This document shows positions 1-7,045 of a stretch of DNA of 8,203 nucleotides, one piece after another (the first letter of the stretch is position 1; every line of letters begins with the position of its first letter). The position numbers and the translations under genes were made by a program. A model generated the notes under the pieces. The model did not search any database. It was not told where the DNA came from and worked only from the letters and a program-made list of their open reading frames with translations. The stretch comes from an uncultured Anaerolineae bacterium (lineage in GTDB: Bacteria > Chloroflexota > Anaerolineae > Anaerolineales > Villigracilaceae), in the NCBI GenBank assembly GCA_903854805.1, contig CAINXK010000307.1:1-8203 (forward strand), read 5' to 3'.

Positions 1-583
1 CAATACACCTGGTTTGACAATCGGTCAGGCGGAAAAGAAAATGGGGCTAAAAGGCTCCCCCACCCACGCTGTCACTTACGAAGATGTTCATGTGCCGCTC
101 GAAAACCTGGTGGGCGAATACGATCATGGTTTGCATCAGACTCTTGCCACCCTTGATGGAGGCCGCATTAGTATCGGCGCTATTTCACTTGGACTTGCCC
201 GTGCTGCTTACGAAGCATCGATTGCCTATGCGCATGCTAGAAACACTTTTGGAAAACCAATCGCTGAACATCAAGCCATCCAATTCATGCTTGCAGATGC
301 AGCCACCGAACTGGATGCTGCCAGGCTTTTGATTTATCGAGCTGCCTGGCTAAAACAAGAAGGCAAACCATATAGCAAAGAAGCTGCCATGGCCAAACTC
401 TATGCAACCGAAATGGCTGAACGGGTTTGCCGCAATGCCATCCAAATCCACGGAGGCTATGGTTACAGCCGGGAGTATCCCGTGGAACGTATCTACCGTG
501 ATGCACGCTTAATGACGATAGGCGAAGGCACCAGTGAGATGCAGCGCATTGTAATCGCGCGCCAGCTTTTATTGAACCTGTAA
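1..583 (+). CDS. Acyl-CoA dehydrogenase, C-terminal half (5' end outside window)
   Basis: FAD-dependent enzyme of the acyl-CoA dehydrogenase family, which introduces the alpha,beta double bond into an acyl-CoA and passes electrons to electron-transfer flavoprotein. The frame is open from position 2, so the gene continues beyond the left edge. About 193 residues of an expected 380 or so are visible. The first residues (NTPGLTIG, then [11 protein letters not shown]) match the middle beta-domain of the family. The rest is the C-terminal helical bundle, with [20 protein letters not shown], an [21 protein letters not shown] block and a terminal [15 protein letters not shown] motif. The Glu at codon 524-526 sits where short- and medium-chain enzymes carry their catalytic base. 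That placement suggests a short-chain, butyryl-CoA-like enzyme, but substrate length cannot be fixed from half a protein. The TAA stop lies 22 bases before a strong terminator. Its neighbours on the other strand give no clue to the pathway. Confidence 0.95.
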   Translation, partial: NTPGLTIGQAEKKMGLKGSPTHAVTYEDVHVPLENLVGEYDHGLHQTLATLDGGRISIGAISLGLARAAYEASIAYAHARNTFGKPIAEHQAIQFMLADAATELDAARLLIYRAAWLKQEGKPYSKEAAMAKLYATEMAERVCRNAIQIHGGYGYSREYPVERIYRDARLMTIGEGTSEMQRIVIARQLLLNL

Positions 584-605
584 AAATATTTGTATTTTCA
601 CAGAC

Positions 606-641
606 AAAAAAGCCGGTCTGATAATCCAGACCGGCTTTTTT
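606..641. terminator. Bidirectional intrinsic terminator between convergent genes
   Basis: A perfect 15-bp inverted repeat: the left arm at 606-620 is six A then GCCGGTCTG, the loop is ATAATC at 621-626, and the right arm at 627-641 is CAGACCGGC then six T. The GC-rich core with a T-run on the right and an A-run on the left gives a classical stem-plus-U-tract on both strands. It can therefore end the acyl-CoA dehydrogenase transcript and the opposing methyltransferase transcript. The last two bases of the stem overlap the methyltransferase stop codon (640-642). Confidence 0.93.
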
Positions 642-1194
642 AGACTTTCCACACAATCATCCAGGCATTGTAACCTTCGGTCTCGATTTCCACCTTTGCC
701 ATAGGTGGAAACAAATCTTTAATCTCGACTGGCGACAGAAAGTAACTCCGCATCAATGCAATTTTTTCCACCAGCGCCAAAACCTTAACCTGCCAGGTTC
801 GTGAATCAGGTTCCTCAATTACAAGACAACCACCAGGCTTCAATATGCGCCATAATTCAGAAACTGTAGCAGCCTGATCATAGACGTGATGCAGGGCATC
901 CACCATAATGATACGTTCAAATATTCCGTCAGCAAAAGGCAAACTCTCTGTTATTGTTTCAACGCCTGATAAACCTTTCTTACGAGCTTGCCCGAGCATG
1001 CCACGCGAAAAATCAGCCACAAAGGCGCTACGGACGTAGGGAGCCAGCGCATTTGTCACCCTGCCGGTACCACCACCTGCATCCAAAAGGATGCCGTCAA
1101 CCGGCAAAGCGACTTTTCTAACCATTTGCTCCAGACGCGAAAAAGGAATCGCACGATCGTAAATGGGAGCCAGGAGTCCAAAGTGATCAAACAT
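640..1194 (-). CDS. Class I SAM-dependent methyltransferase (Methyltransf_11 / UbiE-like)
   Basis: A small cytoplasmic methyltransferase of about 184 residues that probably transfers a methyl group from S-adenosylmethionine to an unknown small molecule. Motif I, the SAM-binding glycine loop, is LLDAGGGTGR at residues 36-45. The acidic residue that usually holds the ribose is D61 in VADFS. Later motifs are LPFADGIFERI (85-95), DALHHV (99-104) and LKPGG (118-122). The protein is shorter than ubiquinone/menaquinone C-methyltransferases (about 230-250) and lacks diagnostic residues for them, so the substrate is left open. I chose the ATG at 1192-1194 because GAGG/AAGG motifs lie 9-15 bases upstream. 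An in-frame TTG at 1213-1215 would add seven residues but has no ribosome site. The gene follows comEA after 68 bases and may be co-transcribed with it. It ends inside the shared terminator stem. Confidence 0.88.
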   Translation of the reverse strand: MFDHFGLLAPIYDRAIPFSRLEQMVRKVALPVDGILLDAGGGTGRVTNALAPYVRSAFVADFSRGMLGQARKKGLSGVETITESLPFADGIFERIIMVDALHHVYDQAATVSELWRILKPGGCLVIEEPDSRTWQVKVLALVEKIALMRSYFLSPVEIKDLFPPMAKVEIETEGYNAWMIVWKV

Positions 1195-1262
1195 ACATAT
1201 CTGCCTTATCCTCAAAACAAACCAACCGACATAAATCAGCCCGCAATTTTATTATTTACAGA

Positions 1263-1841
1263 TCAAGGACCAACAGTCACCAAACCACGAATCTCATCGA
1301 GAGTGGAAGGGCCTATGCCGGCAACTTTCAGCAAATCATCCACCCGGGTAAATGCACCGTTGGCATCACGATACTCAACGATTTTTTGAGCCGCTGATGG
1401 GCCAATCCCTGGAAGTTGATCCAGTTCTTCTGCGCTGGCTGTATTCAAGTTGACTGGTTCGCCAGCGGGTGGCGTTGGGGTAAACAACAAACCGCCGCCA
1501 CCGATAGTTAACTCAGGTGTGGCAATTTCGCCAGTCCCGCCCGGGATTTCAATCTGATCTCCATCCTGCACCTTATCTGCCAGATTTACCTGAGAAAAAT
1601 CCACCCCATCCATGAATCCGCCCGCTTGCTGAACAGCATCAACCAGACGGCTTTCGCGGGGCAATCTGTAAACCCCAGGACGTTTCACGCCTCCGCTCAC
1701 ATAGACCACAATCGGCTCGGGGGTGGGTGAAGGGATGAGTACAACTGGCTCGCCCACCGGGGTGCGCACCGTTAAATATAGAAAACCGGCAACGATCAAA
1801 CCAATTAACACACCAATAACCATCGTAAAAAAGGTCTTCAT
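1263..1841 (-). CDS. comEA: ComEA-like DNA-binding competence protein (SLBB + helix-hairpin-helix)
   Basis: Membrane-anchored receptor that binds incoming double-stranded DNA outside the membrane during natural transformation. The 192 residues show the family architecture: an N-terminal membrane anchor at about 5-25, then a Pro-rich stretch. An SLBB domain follows at about 44-100, starting with VVYVSGGVKRPGVYRLP. A Thr-Pro linker (121-124) leads to a tandem helix-hairpin-helix domain at about 130-189, with VNLNTASAEELDQLPGIGPS and a second GIGPS hairpin at 175-179. The length is normal for SLBB-containing ComEA. The ATG start is well supported by AGGAGG at 1850-1855, 8 bases upstream. A TTGACA box and a palindrome lie in the 88 bases upstream. 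The usual partner comEC is not next to it: the next gene downstream is a methyltransferase. DNA uptake therefore cannot be claimed from this window alone, and the domain set also occurs in other DNA-binding surface proteins. Confidence 0.93.
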   Translation of the reverse strand: MKTFFTMVIGVLIGLIVAGFLYLTVRTPVGEPVVLIPSPTPEPIVVYVSGGVKRPGVYRLPRESRLVDAVQQAGGFMDGVDFSQVNLADKVQDGDQIEIPGGTGEIATPELTIGGGGLLFTPTPPAGEPVNLNTASAEELDQLPGIGPSAAQKIVEYRDANGAFTRVDDLLKVAGIGPSTLDEIRGLVTVGP

Positions 1842-1849
1842 CTTAGCAT

Positions 1850-1855
1850 CCTCCT
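1850..1855 (-). promoter_or_regulatory. Strong ribosome binding site of comEA
   Basis: On the minus strand this reads AGGAGG, the full anti-16S core, 8 bases ahead of the ATG at 1839-1841. It is the strongest Shine-Dalgarno match in the window and fixes the comEA start. Confidence 0.85.
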
Positions 1856-1868
1856 ATTCTCAGAAATA

Positions 1869-1890
1869 AGTTATTCATTTGAAAATAACT
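1869..1890. repeat. Inverted repeat overlapping the comEA -10 region
   Basis: AGTTATT at 1869-1875 and its exact complement AATAACT at 1884-1890 are separated by 8 bases, which themselves contain part of a smaller TTCA-TT-TGAA dyad (1874-1883). The 22-base element covers the putative -10 box and start site, the position of a repressor operator. The region is AT-rich, so chance is a real alternative. Confidence 0.4.
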
Positions 1891-1913
1891 AAACTGAGCC
1901 TGTTTTCTGTCAA
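1885..1913 (-). promoter_or_regulatory. Candidate sigma-70-type promoter of comEA
   Basis: On the minus strand a perfect -35 box TTGACA lies at 1908-1913. A 17-base spacer leads to AGTTAT at 1885-1890, which matches only three of six -10 consensus positions. Initiation would fall near 1878 and give a leader of roughly 37 bases carrying the AGGAGG site. The -35 is exact and well placed, but the poor -10 means the call is tentative, and the promoter may need an activator. Confidence 0.42.
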
Positions 1914-1929
1914 AATCAAATTTCTATAA

Positions 1930-2391
1930 TCAGTCTACGACCATAACCAACAGTTTGTCTTCAATAATGTGCAATGCGTTCAGCAAGCCACCAATACGAC
2001 TGATTCGTTTAAAATATGCGGGCAGTTCATCCCCACTAGCTACACGAAAACCAAATTTCTGGTAAAACGATCCTAATTGCGCCCGACAGGTAAGGTACAG
2101 CGGTCGAGGCGCCTCACCCATTAATCGATGGATAATAATTCTGGCAAGACCCTGCCCACGCTTTGAAGAAATGACAGCGAGCGATGCCAATTCAAGTGAC
2201 CCATCAGCATGAGGCTTTAGCTGTCCACAACCGGCAAATTGGCCATCAGCTGTTTCTGCTACAACAAAACGCCGCCAATCAAGGCCGGTGGGATTGATCC
2301 CAGCTTCCCGAATAAGCCCACTGATTTTTCTGAAATCTTTTTTCAACGCAGGACGAAGCACAAACTCAACCAGGATTGCCTCCAATGACAA
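1930..2391 (-). CDS. GNAT-family N-acetyltransferase
   Basis: Acetyl-CoA-dependent N-acetyltransferase of about 150 residues with one GNAT fold; the acceptor is unknown. It begins with VLRPALKKDFRKISGLIREAG, the typical first strand and helix. Motif A follows as ELASLAVISSKRGQGLARIII, where RGQGLA is the pyrophosphate-binding Q/R-x-x-G-x-G/A loop. The late FYQKFGFR is the familiar motif B region. The overall look resembles the GNAT domain of N-acetylglutamate synthases and single-domain relatives, but arginine-pathway neighbours are absent. The start is uncertain: no in-frame ATG exists after the upstream stop at 2404-2406. Candidates are TTG 2391 (used here), TTG 2385 (GGGG seven bases upstream), and GTG 2361, which best fits the usual GNAT N-terminus but has a poor ribosome site. 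It is followed after 88 bases by comEA. Confidence 0.85.
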   Translation of the reverse strand: MSLEAILVEFVLRPALKKDFRKISGLIREAGINPTGLDWRRFVVAETADGQFAGCGQLKPHADGSLELASLAVISSKRGQGLARIIIHRLMGEAPRPLYLTCRAQLGSFYQKFGFRVASGDELPAYFKRISRIGGLLNALHIIEDKLLVMVVD

Positions 2392-2405
2392 ACCCCACAG
2401 GGGTT
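2391..2405. repeat. Perfect short palindrome at the start of the GNAT gene
   Basis: AACCCC (2391-2396) and GGGGTT (2400-2405) form a perfect 6-bp dyad around ACA. It touches the first possible start codon of the acetyltransferase and sits just downstream of a TATTAT box (2407-2412, minus strand). It could be a compact operator, or a hairpin hiding the GGGG ribosome site of the TTG start at 2385. Its small size leaves chance possible. Confidence 0.35.
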
Positions 2406-2713
2406 AATAATAGATTTAGTACACCAGACGATCACGCCGAGAAAAAACCACTAACACTTTTGGTTTGGATCCCCAATTCTGGCTTGGATATATTTCAAGC
2501 ATAGTAGAATGACTTGCAGCCATCTTCCACCGGCGCTTATGAATTTCATTGGAAAGATCAATGATCAACCGCAGAAATTATTCACTACCATGCCAACCAA
2601 TTCGCGGTTAAGAATATACCGTCCTGCCAATTAGAGCACTTAATAATTTGCCAAAACCTCAAAAAAGGCAGGCGCGTTTTGGGCGGCTGAATAGAAAGTA
2701 AATTAAATCAAAC
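2392..2713. other. 322-base gap with no recognisable gene
   Basis: This is the only long non-coding stretch, lying between the gatB stop and the GNAT start. I see no tRNA-like cloverleaf, no open frame resembling a protein, and no clean rho-independent terminator for gatB. It holds a few weak dyads: CCAAAAC/GTTTTGG at 2651-2657 and 2676-2682; a 7-bp stem with one G-T wobble at 2482-2488 and 2494-2500; and AACCGC/GCGGTT at 2567-2572 and 2604-2609. A TATTAT box on the minus strand at 2407-2412 could serve the GNAT gene, but its -35 region is poor. It may contain a promoter, a decayed gene or an unrecognised small RNA. Confidence 0.6.
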
Positions 2714-4144
2714 TCATTTCAATAATTCTTCAAACAATGTCCGAGCTATTTGCGCATCAGCCTTTCCGTGCATTATCTTCATCACTTGTCCTACAAAAAA
2801 GCCCATTAAGCCGATCTTACCAGCCTTATAAGCGCCAACCTCTTTTTGAGATTCCGCAATTACCTGCTCAACAACTTTACGGATGGCGCCATCATCACTG
2901 ACCTTGGCCAACCCTTCGGCCTGGACAATTTCAACCGGTGACTTTCCGGAAGCATTAACTTTATCTAAAAGGGATTTGCCAGTATTTGTATTGATCGTGT
3001 TTGAATCCACCAGCCGGATGATTTCTGCCAGGTATACAGGCTTCAACACAAGCTCTCCAGCTGTTTTTCCACTTTCATTGAGCATTCTGAGCACGTCATT
3101 GATCAACCAATTGGAGACGCGCTTTACGTCGCCCCCATAAACTTGGACTGTTTCCATAAAATAATCAGATAAGGAACGCTCACCAGTCAATATGTCAGCG
3201 TCGTACTCGGGCAAACCATAGTCCTGGACAAAACGGGCCCGCCGCCTAAGCGGCAGTTCGGGAAAATCCGCCAGGATCTCAGCTTTCCAGGCATCATCCA
3301 TAAAAACAGGCAGTAAATCAGGCTCGCGGAAATACCGGTAGTCAGCTTCGGTCTCTTTTGAGCGCATCTTTTTTAATGTTTGGGTATCTTCGTCCCACTC
3401 CAATGTCCAGGCTTCAATTTTGTTCCCGTTATCGTATTCACGCGTCTGCCGAATTATTTCGGTCTCAATTGCCGTGCGAACTGCTTCGATCGAATTCACA
3501 TTCTTAATTTCAGTTTTAGTATTAAGAATTGTTTCACCCTTTACGCGCAAAGAAACATTTGCATCGCAACGCAAATGTCCTTTTTCCATATCGGCTTCCG
3601 AAACACCAATCCAACGTAAGAGCTGGCGAAGCCTGGTCAGATAATTCGCAGCCTCATCCGCTGAATGCAAATCCGGACCCGTTACCATTTCAATAAGTGG
3701 CACTCCGCAACGATTGAAATCAATCAGCCGCCGTCCCAATTCATTCCGCGTTTTTCCTGCATCTTCTTCCAGATGAAGCTTCCAAATTGTAACCCGGCGG
3801 ACGGTACCATCCATCTGGGGCACATCCATATAGCCGCCCTTGGCCAAAGACCTGTCATACTGCGTGATCTGGTAACCCTTTGGTAGATCTGGATAAAAAT
3901 AATTTTTTCGGTCAAAAAAAGAGACTGGCTGGATATCAGAATTCATTGCCCAAGCAAGCAAAACGCCCTTCTCAACCGCGCGTTTGTTTAGAACTGGCAA
4001 TACCCCAGGCATGCCACAGCACACTGGGCATATATTAGAATTCGGCCCGTCATCCCAAGAGTCGGCTTTGCAGGAGCAGAATATCTTCGACTGCGTATTA
4101 AGTTGAATATGAGTCTCAAGACCAATTACTGTTTCGTATTCCAT
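2714..4144 (-). CDS. gatB: Aspartyl/glutamyl-tRNA(Asn/Gln) amidotransferase subunit B
   Basis: GatB is the tRNA-binding kinase/transamidase subunit of the GatCAB complex. It activates Glu-tRNA(Gln) or Asp-tRNA(Asn) with ATP and amidates it with ammonia passed from GatA. At 476 residues it is full length. Hallmarks are IGLETHIQL (7-15) with H12; a Cys4 zinc site formed by C23-x-C25 and C39-x-x-C42; FFDRKNYFYPDLPKGYQITQYD (76-97); HLEEDAGK (124-131); and NRCGVPLIEMVTGPDL (144-159). A helical domain and the YqeY-like tail (about 405-476) follow. The ATG is supported by AAGGA six bases upstream. gatA and gatC are not adjacent, so the complex is encoded at split loci, which is common. A TATAAT box at 4172-4177 suggests its own promoter. 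The presence of gatB implies that the organism makes Gln-tRNA and/or Asn-tRNA indirectly. Confidence 0.98.
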   Translation of the reverse strand: MEYETVIGLETHIQLNTQSKIFCSCKADSWDDGPNSNICPVCCGMPGVLPVLNKRAVEKGVLLAWAMNSDIQPVSFFDRKNYFYPDLPKGYQITQYDRSLAKGGYMDVPQMDGTVRRVTIWKLHLEEDAGKTRNELGRRLIDFNRCGVPLIEMVTGPDLHSADEAANYLTRLRQLLRWIGVSEADMEKGHLRCDANVSLRVKGETILNTKTEIKNVNSIEAVRTAIETEIIRQTREYDNGNKIEAWTLEWDEDTQTLKKMRSKETEADYRYFREPDLLPVFMDDAWKAEILADFPELPLRRRARFVQDYGLPEYDADILTGERSLSDYFMETVQVYGGDVKRVSNWLINDVLRMLNESGKTAGELVLKPVYLAEIIRLVDSNTINTNTGKSLLDKVNASGKSPVEIVQAEGLAKVSDDGAIRKVVEQVIAESQKEVGAYKAGKIGLMGFFVGQVMKIMHGKADAQIARTLFEELLK

Positions 4145-4171
4145 GTCTCATCCTTAAAATAGGCTAAAACA

Positions 4172-4177
4172 ATTATA
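4172..4177 (-). promoter_or_regulatory. Candidate -10 box of gatB
   Basis: On the minus strand this is an exact TATAAT, 27 bases ahead of the gatB ATG. A start near 4165 would leave a leader of about 20 bases with the AAGGA ribosome site. No good -35 box is present at 16-18 bases; the region there is a T-rich run broken by CG. The match is exact but stands alone in AT-rich DNA. Confidence 0.42.
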
Positions 4178-4202
4178 AATGGTAAAACGAAAAACGGTGC
4201 TG

Positions 4203-4233
4203 AAATGCCTCCGCCGTGACGGCGAGCGCATTT
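4203..4233 (-). terminator. Probable terminator at the end of the ABC importer operon
   Basis: AAATGC-CTC-c-GCCG, loop TGA, CGGC-GAG-c-GCATTT form a 13-bp stem with one bulged base on each arm (4212 and 4227). It begins 16 bases after the ydcV stop. Read on the minus strand, the stem ends in TTT. Longer T-runs (TTTTT, TTTT) follow about 7-16 bases later. This is less tidy than the 606-641 terminator, because the main T-tract is displaced, but the stability and position fit transcription termination or 3'-end protection. Confidence 0.55.
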
Positions 4234-4248
4234 TGCCAGGATTTATTT

Positions 4249-5082
4249 TTAGACTTTCCCTTCAACATCACCTGCCTGCGTGGTTAAGCGCTGTGCAAAT
4301 AGGATTGGGATCGTTGTAATTAAGACGACCAGCATGGCAGCCACATTGGTCAACGGCCGGTCTCGTGGCTTAAGCATCTGCCCCAGGATCCAAATCGGAA
4401 GTGTTTGCTGCTGTCCTGCGGTGAAGGTGGTCACAATGACTTCGTCGAATGAAAGTGCGAATGCCAGAATCCCACCGGCCAGCAACGCTGTGGCAATATT
4501 CGGCAAAATGATATGCCAGAAAGTTAGAAATGAGTTGGCCCCTAAATCCATGGATGCTTCAATCATCGAACCACCCGTCCGACGAAAACGCGCTAGCACG
4601 TTGTTGTATACCGTCACAACACAAAAAGTGGCATGACCTATAACAATTGTCCAAAATGAGAATGGAATGGACATTCCACCAATCGCGGACCGTAAAGCGA
4701 TCCCAGTCACAATACCCGGCAAAGCAATCGGCAAGACTAGCAGAAAAGAGATTGCTTCCCGACCGAAAAACTCCGACCTGTAGACCGCAGCAGCAGCCAG
4801 AGTCCCCAGCACAAGCGCAATAGACGTAGCAATCAAGGCAACTTCAACAGATAAAATTAATGCCTGGAACAGATCCGGATTACCGAAGGCCATTTGCACC
4901 CACTTGAAGGTCAGACCAGGTGGGGGAAAAGTATATGCAGAATCTTCAGTGTTAAAAGCATAAAGAAAAATCAGTACGATTGGGAAATGCAAAAATATAA
5001 GAACAGCCATGGCTGAAGCTTTTAACCACCACGAAGCCTGTTCTACATCCTGTTTCTTCGAGAATATGTTTTTAAAGAGCAT
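4249..5082 (-). CDS. ydcV: ABC importer permease, PotC/YdcV type
   Basis: Second inner-membrane permease of a polyamine-type (spermidine/putrescine family) ABC importer, 277 residues. Six hydrophobic segments are visible at about 22-43, 72-99, 112-131, 143-160, 190-211 and 246-264. The ATPase-docking EAA loop is [20 protein letters not shown], starting at E175, with the invariant Gly at 181. The ATG at 5080-5082 is chosen over an in-frame TTG one codon earlier because AGGAG lies six bases upstream of it. The gene overlaps the end of ydcU by 11 bases, which implies translational coupling and near-equal amounts of the two permeases. Order and subunit pairing match E. coli ydcV. The substrate is inferred from the binding protein rather than seen here. 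The C-terminus after the last membrane segment is short, and a hairpin follows. Confidence 0.93.
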   Translation of the reverse strand: MLFKNIFSKKQDVEQASWWLKASAMAVLIFLHFPIVLIFLYAFNTEDSAYTFPPPGLTFKWVQMAFGNPDLFQALILSVEVALIATSIALVLGTLAAAAVYRSEFFGREAISFLLVLPIALPGIVTGIALRSAIGGMSIPFSFWTIVIGHATFCVVTVYNNVLARFRRTGGSMIEASMDLGANSFLTFWHIILPNIATALLAGGILAFALSFDEVIVTTFTAGQQQTLPIWILGQMLKPRDRPLTNVAAMLVVLITTIPILFAQRLTTQAGDVEGKV

Positions 5083-5977
5083 CAAAAGCTCCTAATTTTC
5101 TGGCGATCAAGAGGTATCCCAGCATGATTACGATTGGCCCCATAGTAAAAGCAGCTGCTAACGGAATGTTACCGGAAGTACCTTGGAAAGATAAAACAGC
5201 CTTACCAATGTAATAACTTGAATTTCCGAACATTGAAGGCACGATAAAATCACCTAAGGACAACGAAAAAGTAAATATTGATCCCGCTATGACGCCCGGA
5301 AAGGAGAGCGGGAGCAAGACCGTCCAGAAAGTTTGCGACGGTGTCGCACCAAGATCGCCAGAAGCTTCCAAAAGGGACTTCGGTACTCGCTCGAGAGCTG
5401 TTTGGATCGGCAGGATCATATATGGCAACCAGATGTAAACAAAAACGAGGAAAACCCCGGTCGTCGATACAGATAAGGATGGCCCACCCACAACCGGGAG
5501 ACGTAAATACCAATCAAGCAGTCCGTCCAACCACAAAACATGCGCAAACCATGAAATAATACCTTCTTGCGCCAGTATCAGTTTCCAAGAGTACACCCTG
5601 ACCAAATAGCTGGACCACAAGGGCAGCGTAACCAGAATATAAAGAATTGTTTTTAGGCGTGGAGATGCGAATCGGGCAATATAATAAGCCAATGGAAAGG
5701 CAATCACGGCTGATGCAATCGTAACCAAAGCTGCCATGACCGTTGTTCGGAAAAATATATCCAGGTTTGCAGGTTCAACCAGTTGAGCGTAAGTACGCAG
5801 AGTAAACTGTGTCACCACTTTTCCTGTGAAATCATCCAGATAATAGAAGCTATTAACCAGCAGGCTAGCCAGGGAGCCCAGGTATACCACCACAAACCAG
5901 GCCAAGGGTGGTAATAGCAAGAGCAATAACTCAAGAACTGGACGACGGTAAAGGTAGGTAGAGATGCGATTAAGCAT
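5072..5977 (-). CDS. ydcU: ABC importer permease, PotB/YdcU type
   Basis: First inner-membrane permease of the importer, 301 residues from the chosen start. Hydrophobic segments lie at about 15-42, 76-100, 108-126, 173-195, 225-246 and 271-292. The EAA motif is [20 protein letters not shown] from E204, with G210. The start is the ATG at 5975-5977, because GGGAGG lies five bases upstream. A longer in-frame extension to 6028 would run 59 bases into ydcT and would add an unlikely Cys-rich lead (MCACFGKES), so I reject it. The start codon overlaps the ydcT stop by 8 bases, and its own stop overlaps the ydcV start by 11. It presumably pairs with YdcV to form the translocation pore, with YdcT bound to both EAA loops. 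The loop between segments 3 and 4 (about 130-172) is long and probably faces outward. Confidence 0.93.
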   Translation of the reverse strand: MLNRISTYLYRRPVLELLLLLLPPLAWFVVVYLGSLASLLVNSFYYLDDFTGKVVTQFTLRTYAQLVEPANLDIFFRTTVMAALVTIASAVIAFPLAYYIARFASPRLKTILYILVTLPLWSSYLVRVYSWKLILAQEGIISWFAHVLWLDGLLDWYLRLPVVGGPSLSVSTTGVFLVFVYIWLPYMILPIQTALERVPKSLLEASGDLGATPSQTFWTVLLPLSFPGVIAGSIFTFSLSLGDFIVPSMFGNSSYYIGKAVLSFQGTSGNIPLAAAFTMGPIVIMLGYLLIARKLGAFDAL

Positions 5978-7010
5978 CCTGCCCTCCCATGAAACGTACG
6001 TGCTCTCTTTTCCAAAGCAAGCGCACATTCTGGTCGCGAAGTCTGGTCACATCCATGGAAGTTGTTTTCAGGTTTTGTTCCATCACTACAAGATCACCAC
6101 CATCTCCCAATTCAACCAGGTAGCGAGTGTAAAGACCAAGATATACAACATCCCTGACTTTGCCATCGACTGCATATTCGTCATCAGCCCGAGCAGCATC
6201 AAATCTCACAAGATGAATTTTCTCAGGACGAATCGAAAAAGTTTGCTCGGAACCTGTAATTCGCTTTGCCATCTCTCCCTTTACCAGATTCGATATGCCT
6301 ACAAATCCGGCCACAAACGAGGTCGTTGGATGTTCATAAATTTCCGCCGGAGTCCCAACCTGTTCGATCCGGCCAAGATTAAAGACAGCAATCCGATCAC
6401 TCATTGTCAAAGCTTCTTCCTGATCATGAGTAACAAAAATAAAAGTAATACCTACTCCTTTTTGGATGGCCTTTAATTCCACCTGCATCTGCTGTCGCAG
6501 TTTAAGATCAAGTGCGCCAAGTGGTTCATCCAGGAGTAAGACTTTGGGATGATTGACCAAGGCGCGTGCCAGTGCCACCCGCTGACGCTGACCACCGGAA
6601 AGCTGGGCAGGCTTTCGATCTCCGTAACCAGAAAGTCTCACAAGATCGAGCATTTCTTCTACTTGCTTTTTGCGTTCCGCGGCAGGGAGTTTTTTAATCA
6701 TCAAGCCGTACCCGATATTTTCGCCAACGGTCATGTGTGGGAAAAGTGCATAATCTTGAAAAACAGTGTTGACGGGACGTTCATAAGGGGGCAGCTGAGA
6801 AACGTCCTGCCCATAGAGCAATATCTGCCCTTCTGATGGGCGATTGAACCCTGCGATCATACGCAGACAGGTGGTTTTACCCGAGCCAGACGGTCCAAGC
6901 ATGGAGAAAAATTCTCCATCCCGGATTTCCAGGTTAATTGAATCTACAGCTTTTACTGCGCCGAAGAACCGGCTGACAGATTTAAAAAGGACCGCGGTCT
7001 GATCACTCAT
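5970..7010 (-). CDS. ydcT: ABC importer ATPase, PotA/YdcT type
   Basis: ATP-hydrolysing subunit of the importer on the cytoplasmic membrane face, 346 residues, full length. All ATPase motifs are intact: Walker A GPSGSGKTT (39-47), Q-loop Q85 in VFQDYALFPHM, signature LSGGQRQRVALARAL (137-151), Walker B VLLLDEP (157-163), D-loop GALD (165-168) and switch His H195 in FVTHDQEEAL. The part after about 235 is the TOBE-type C-terminal domain of the PotA/MalK/UgpC class, including SIRPEKIHL. It resembles E. coli YdcT as I recall it (EFFSMLGPSGSGKTTCLR shared). The ATG at 7008-7010 has only a weak purine-rich ribosome site (GAAAG), in contrast to the strong sites of the two permeases. The ATPase may therefore be translated poorly relative to mRNA level. 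It lies 88 bases after ydcS across a strong hairpin. Confidence 0.96.
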   Translation of the reverse strand: MSDQTAVLFKSVSRFFGAVKAVDSINLEIRDGEFFSMLGPSGSGKTTCLRMIAGFNRPSEGQILLYGQDVSQLPPYERPVNTVFQDYALFPHMTVGENIGYGLMIKKLPAAERKKQVEEMLDLVRLSGYGDRKPAQLSGGQRQRVALARALVNHPKVLLLDEPLGALDLKLRQQMQVELKAIQKGVGITFIFVTHDQEEALTMSDRIAVFNLGRIEQVGTPAEIYEHPTTSFVAGFVGISNLVKGEMAKRITGSEQTFSIRPEKIHLVRFDAARADDEYAVDGKVRDVVYLGLYTRYLVELGDGGDLVVMEQNLKTTSMDVTRLRDQNVRLLWKREHVRFMGGQDA

Positions 7011-7045
7011 CGTATCGTTTTCTTTCTACCTGAATTTAAATGCAT

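Noticed and set aside
14..16. TTG as the start of the acyl-CoA dehydrogenase gene
   Set aside because: The frame is open upstream to position 2 and encodes residues (NTPG) that belong to the conserved middle domain, so this is an internal Leu codon of a truncated gene.
285..656. Minus-strand open frame opposite the acyl-CoA dehydrogenase
   Set aside because: It crosses the bidirectional terminator and lies antisense to a clearly conserved protein; the sequence is not protein-like.
988..1389. Plus-strand open frame spanning the methyltransferase/comEA junction
   Set aside because: It runs antisense to parts of two well-supported genes, and its composition is that of a reversed coding strand.
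2482..2500. Possible tRNA or small structured RNA around a 7-bp stem
   Set aside because: Only one short arm with a wobble pair can be drawn; no cloverleaf, anticodon arm or T-loop motif is present.
2555..2568. GATCAA direct repeat as a possible CRISPR or iteron element
   Set aside because: There are only two short copies, nearly adjacent, with no further units or spacing pattern.
5978..6028. N-terminal extension of the ydcU permease
   Set aside because: It would overlap ydcT by 59 bases and add a polar, Cys-containing lead, while the ATG at 5975-5977 has GGGAGG at the right spacing.
5964..6476. Plus-strand open frame of 170 codons opposite ydcT
   Set aside because: It is wholly antisense to a strongly conserved ABC ATPase, its translation resembles no family, and no ribosome site or promoter stands out.
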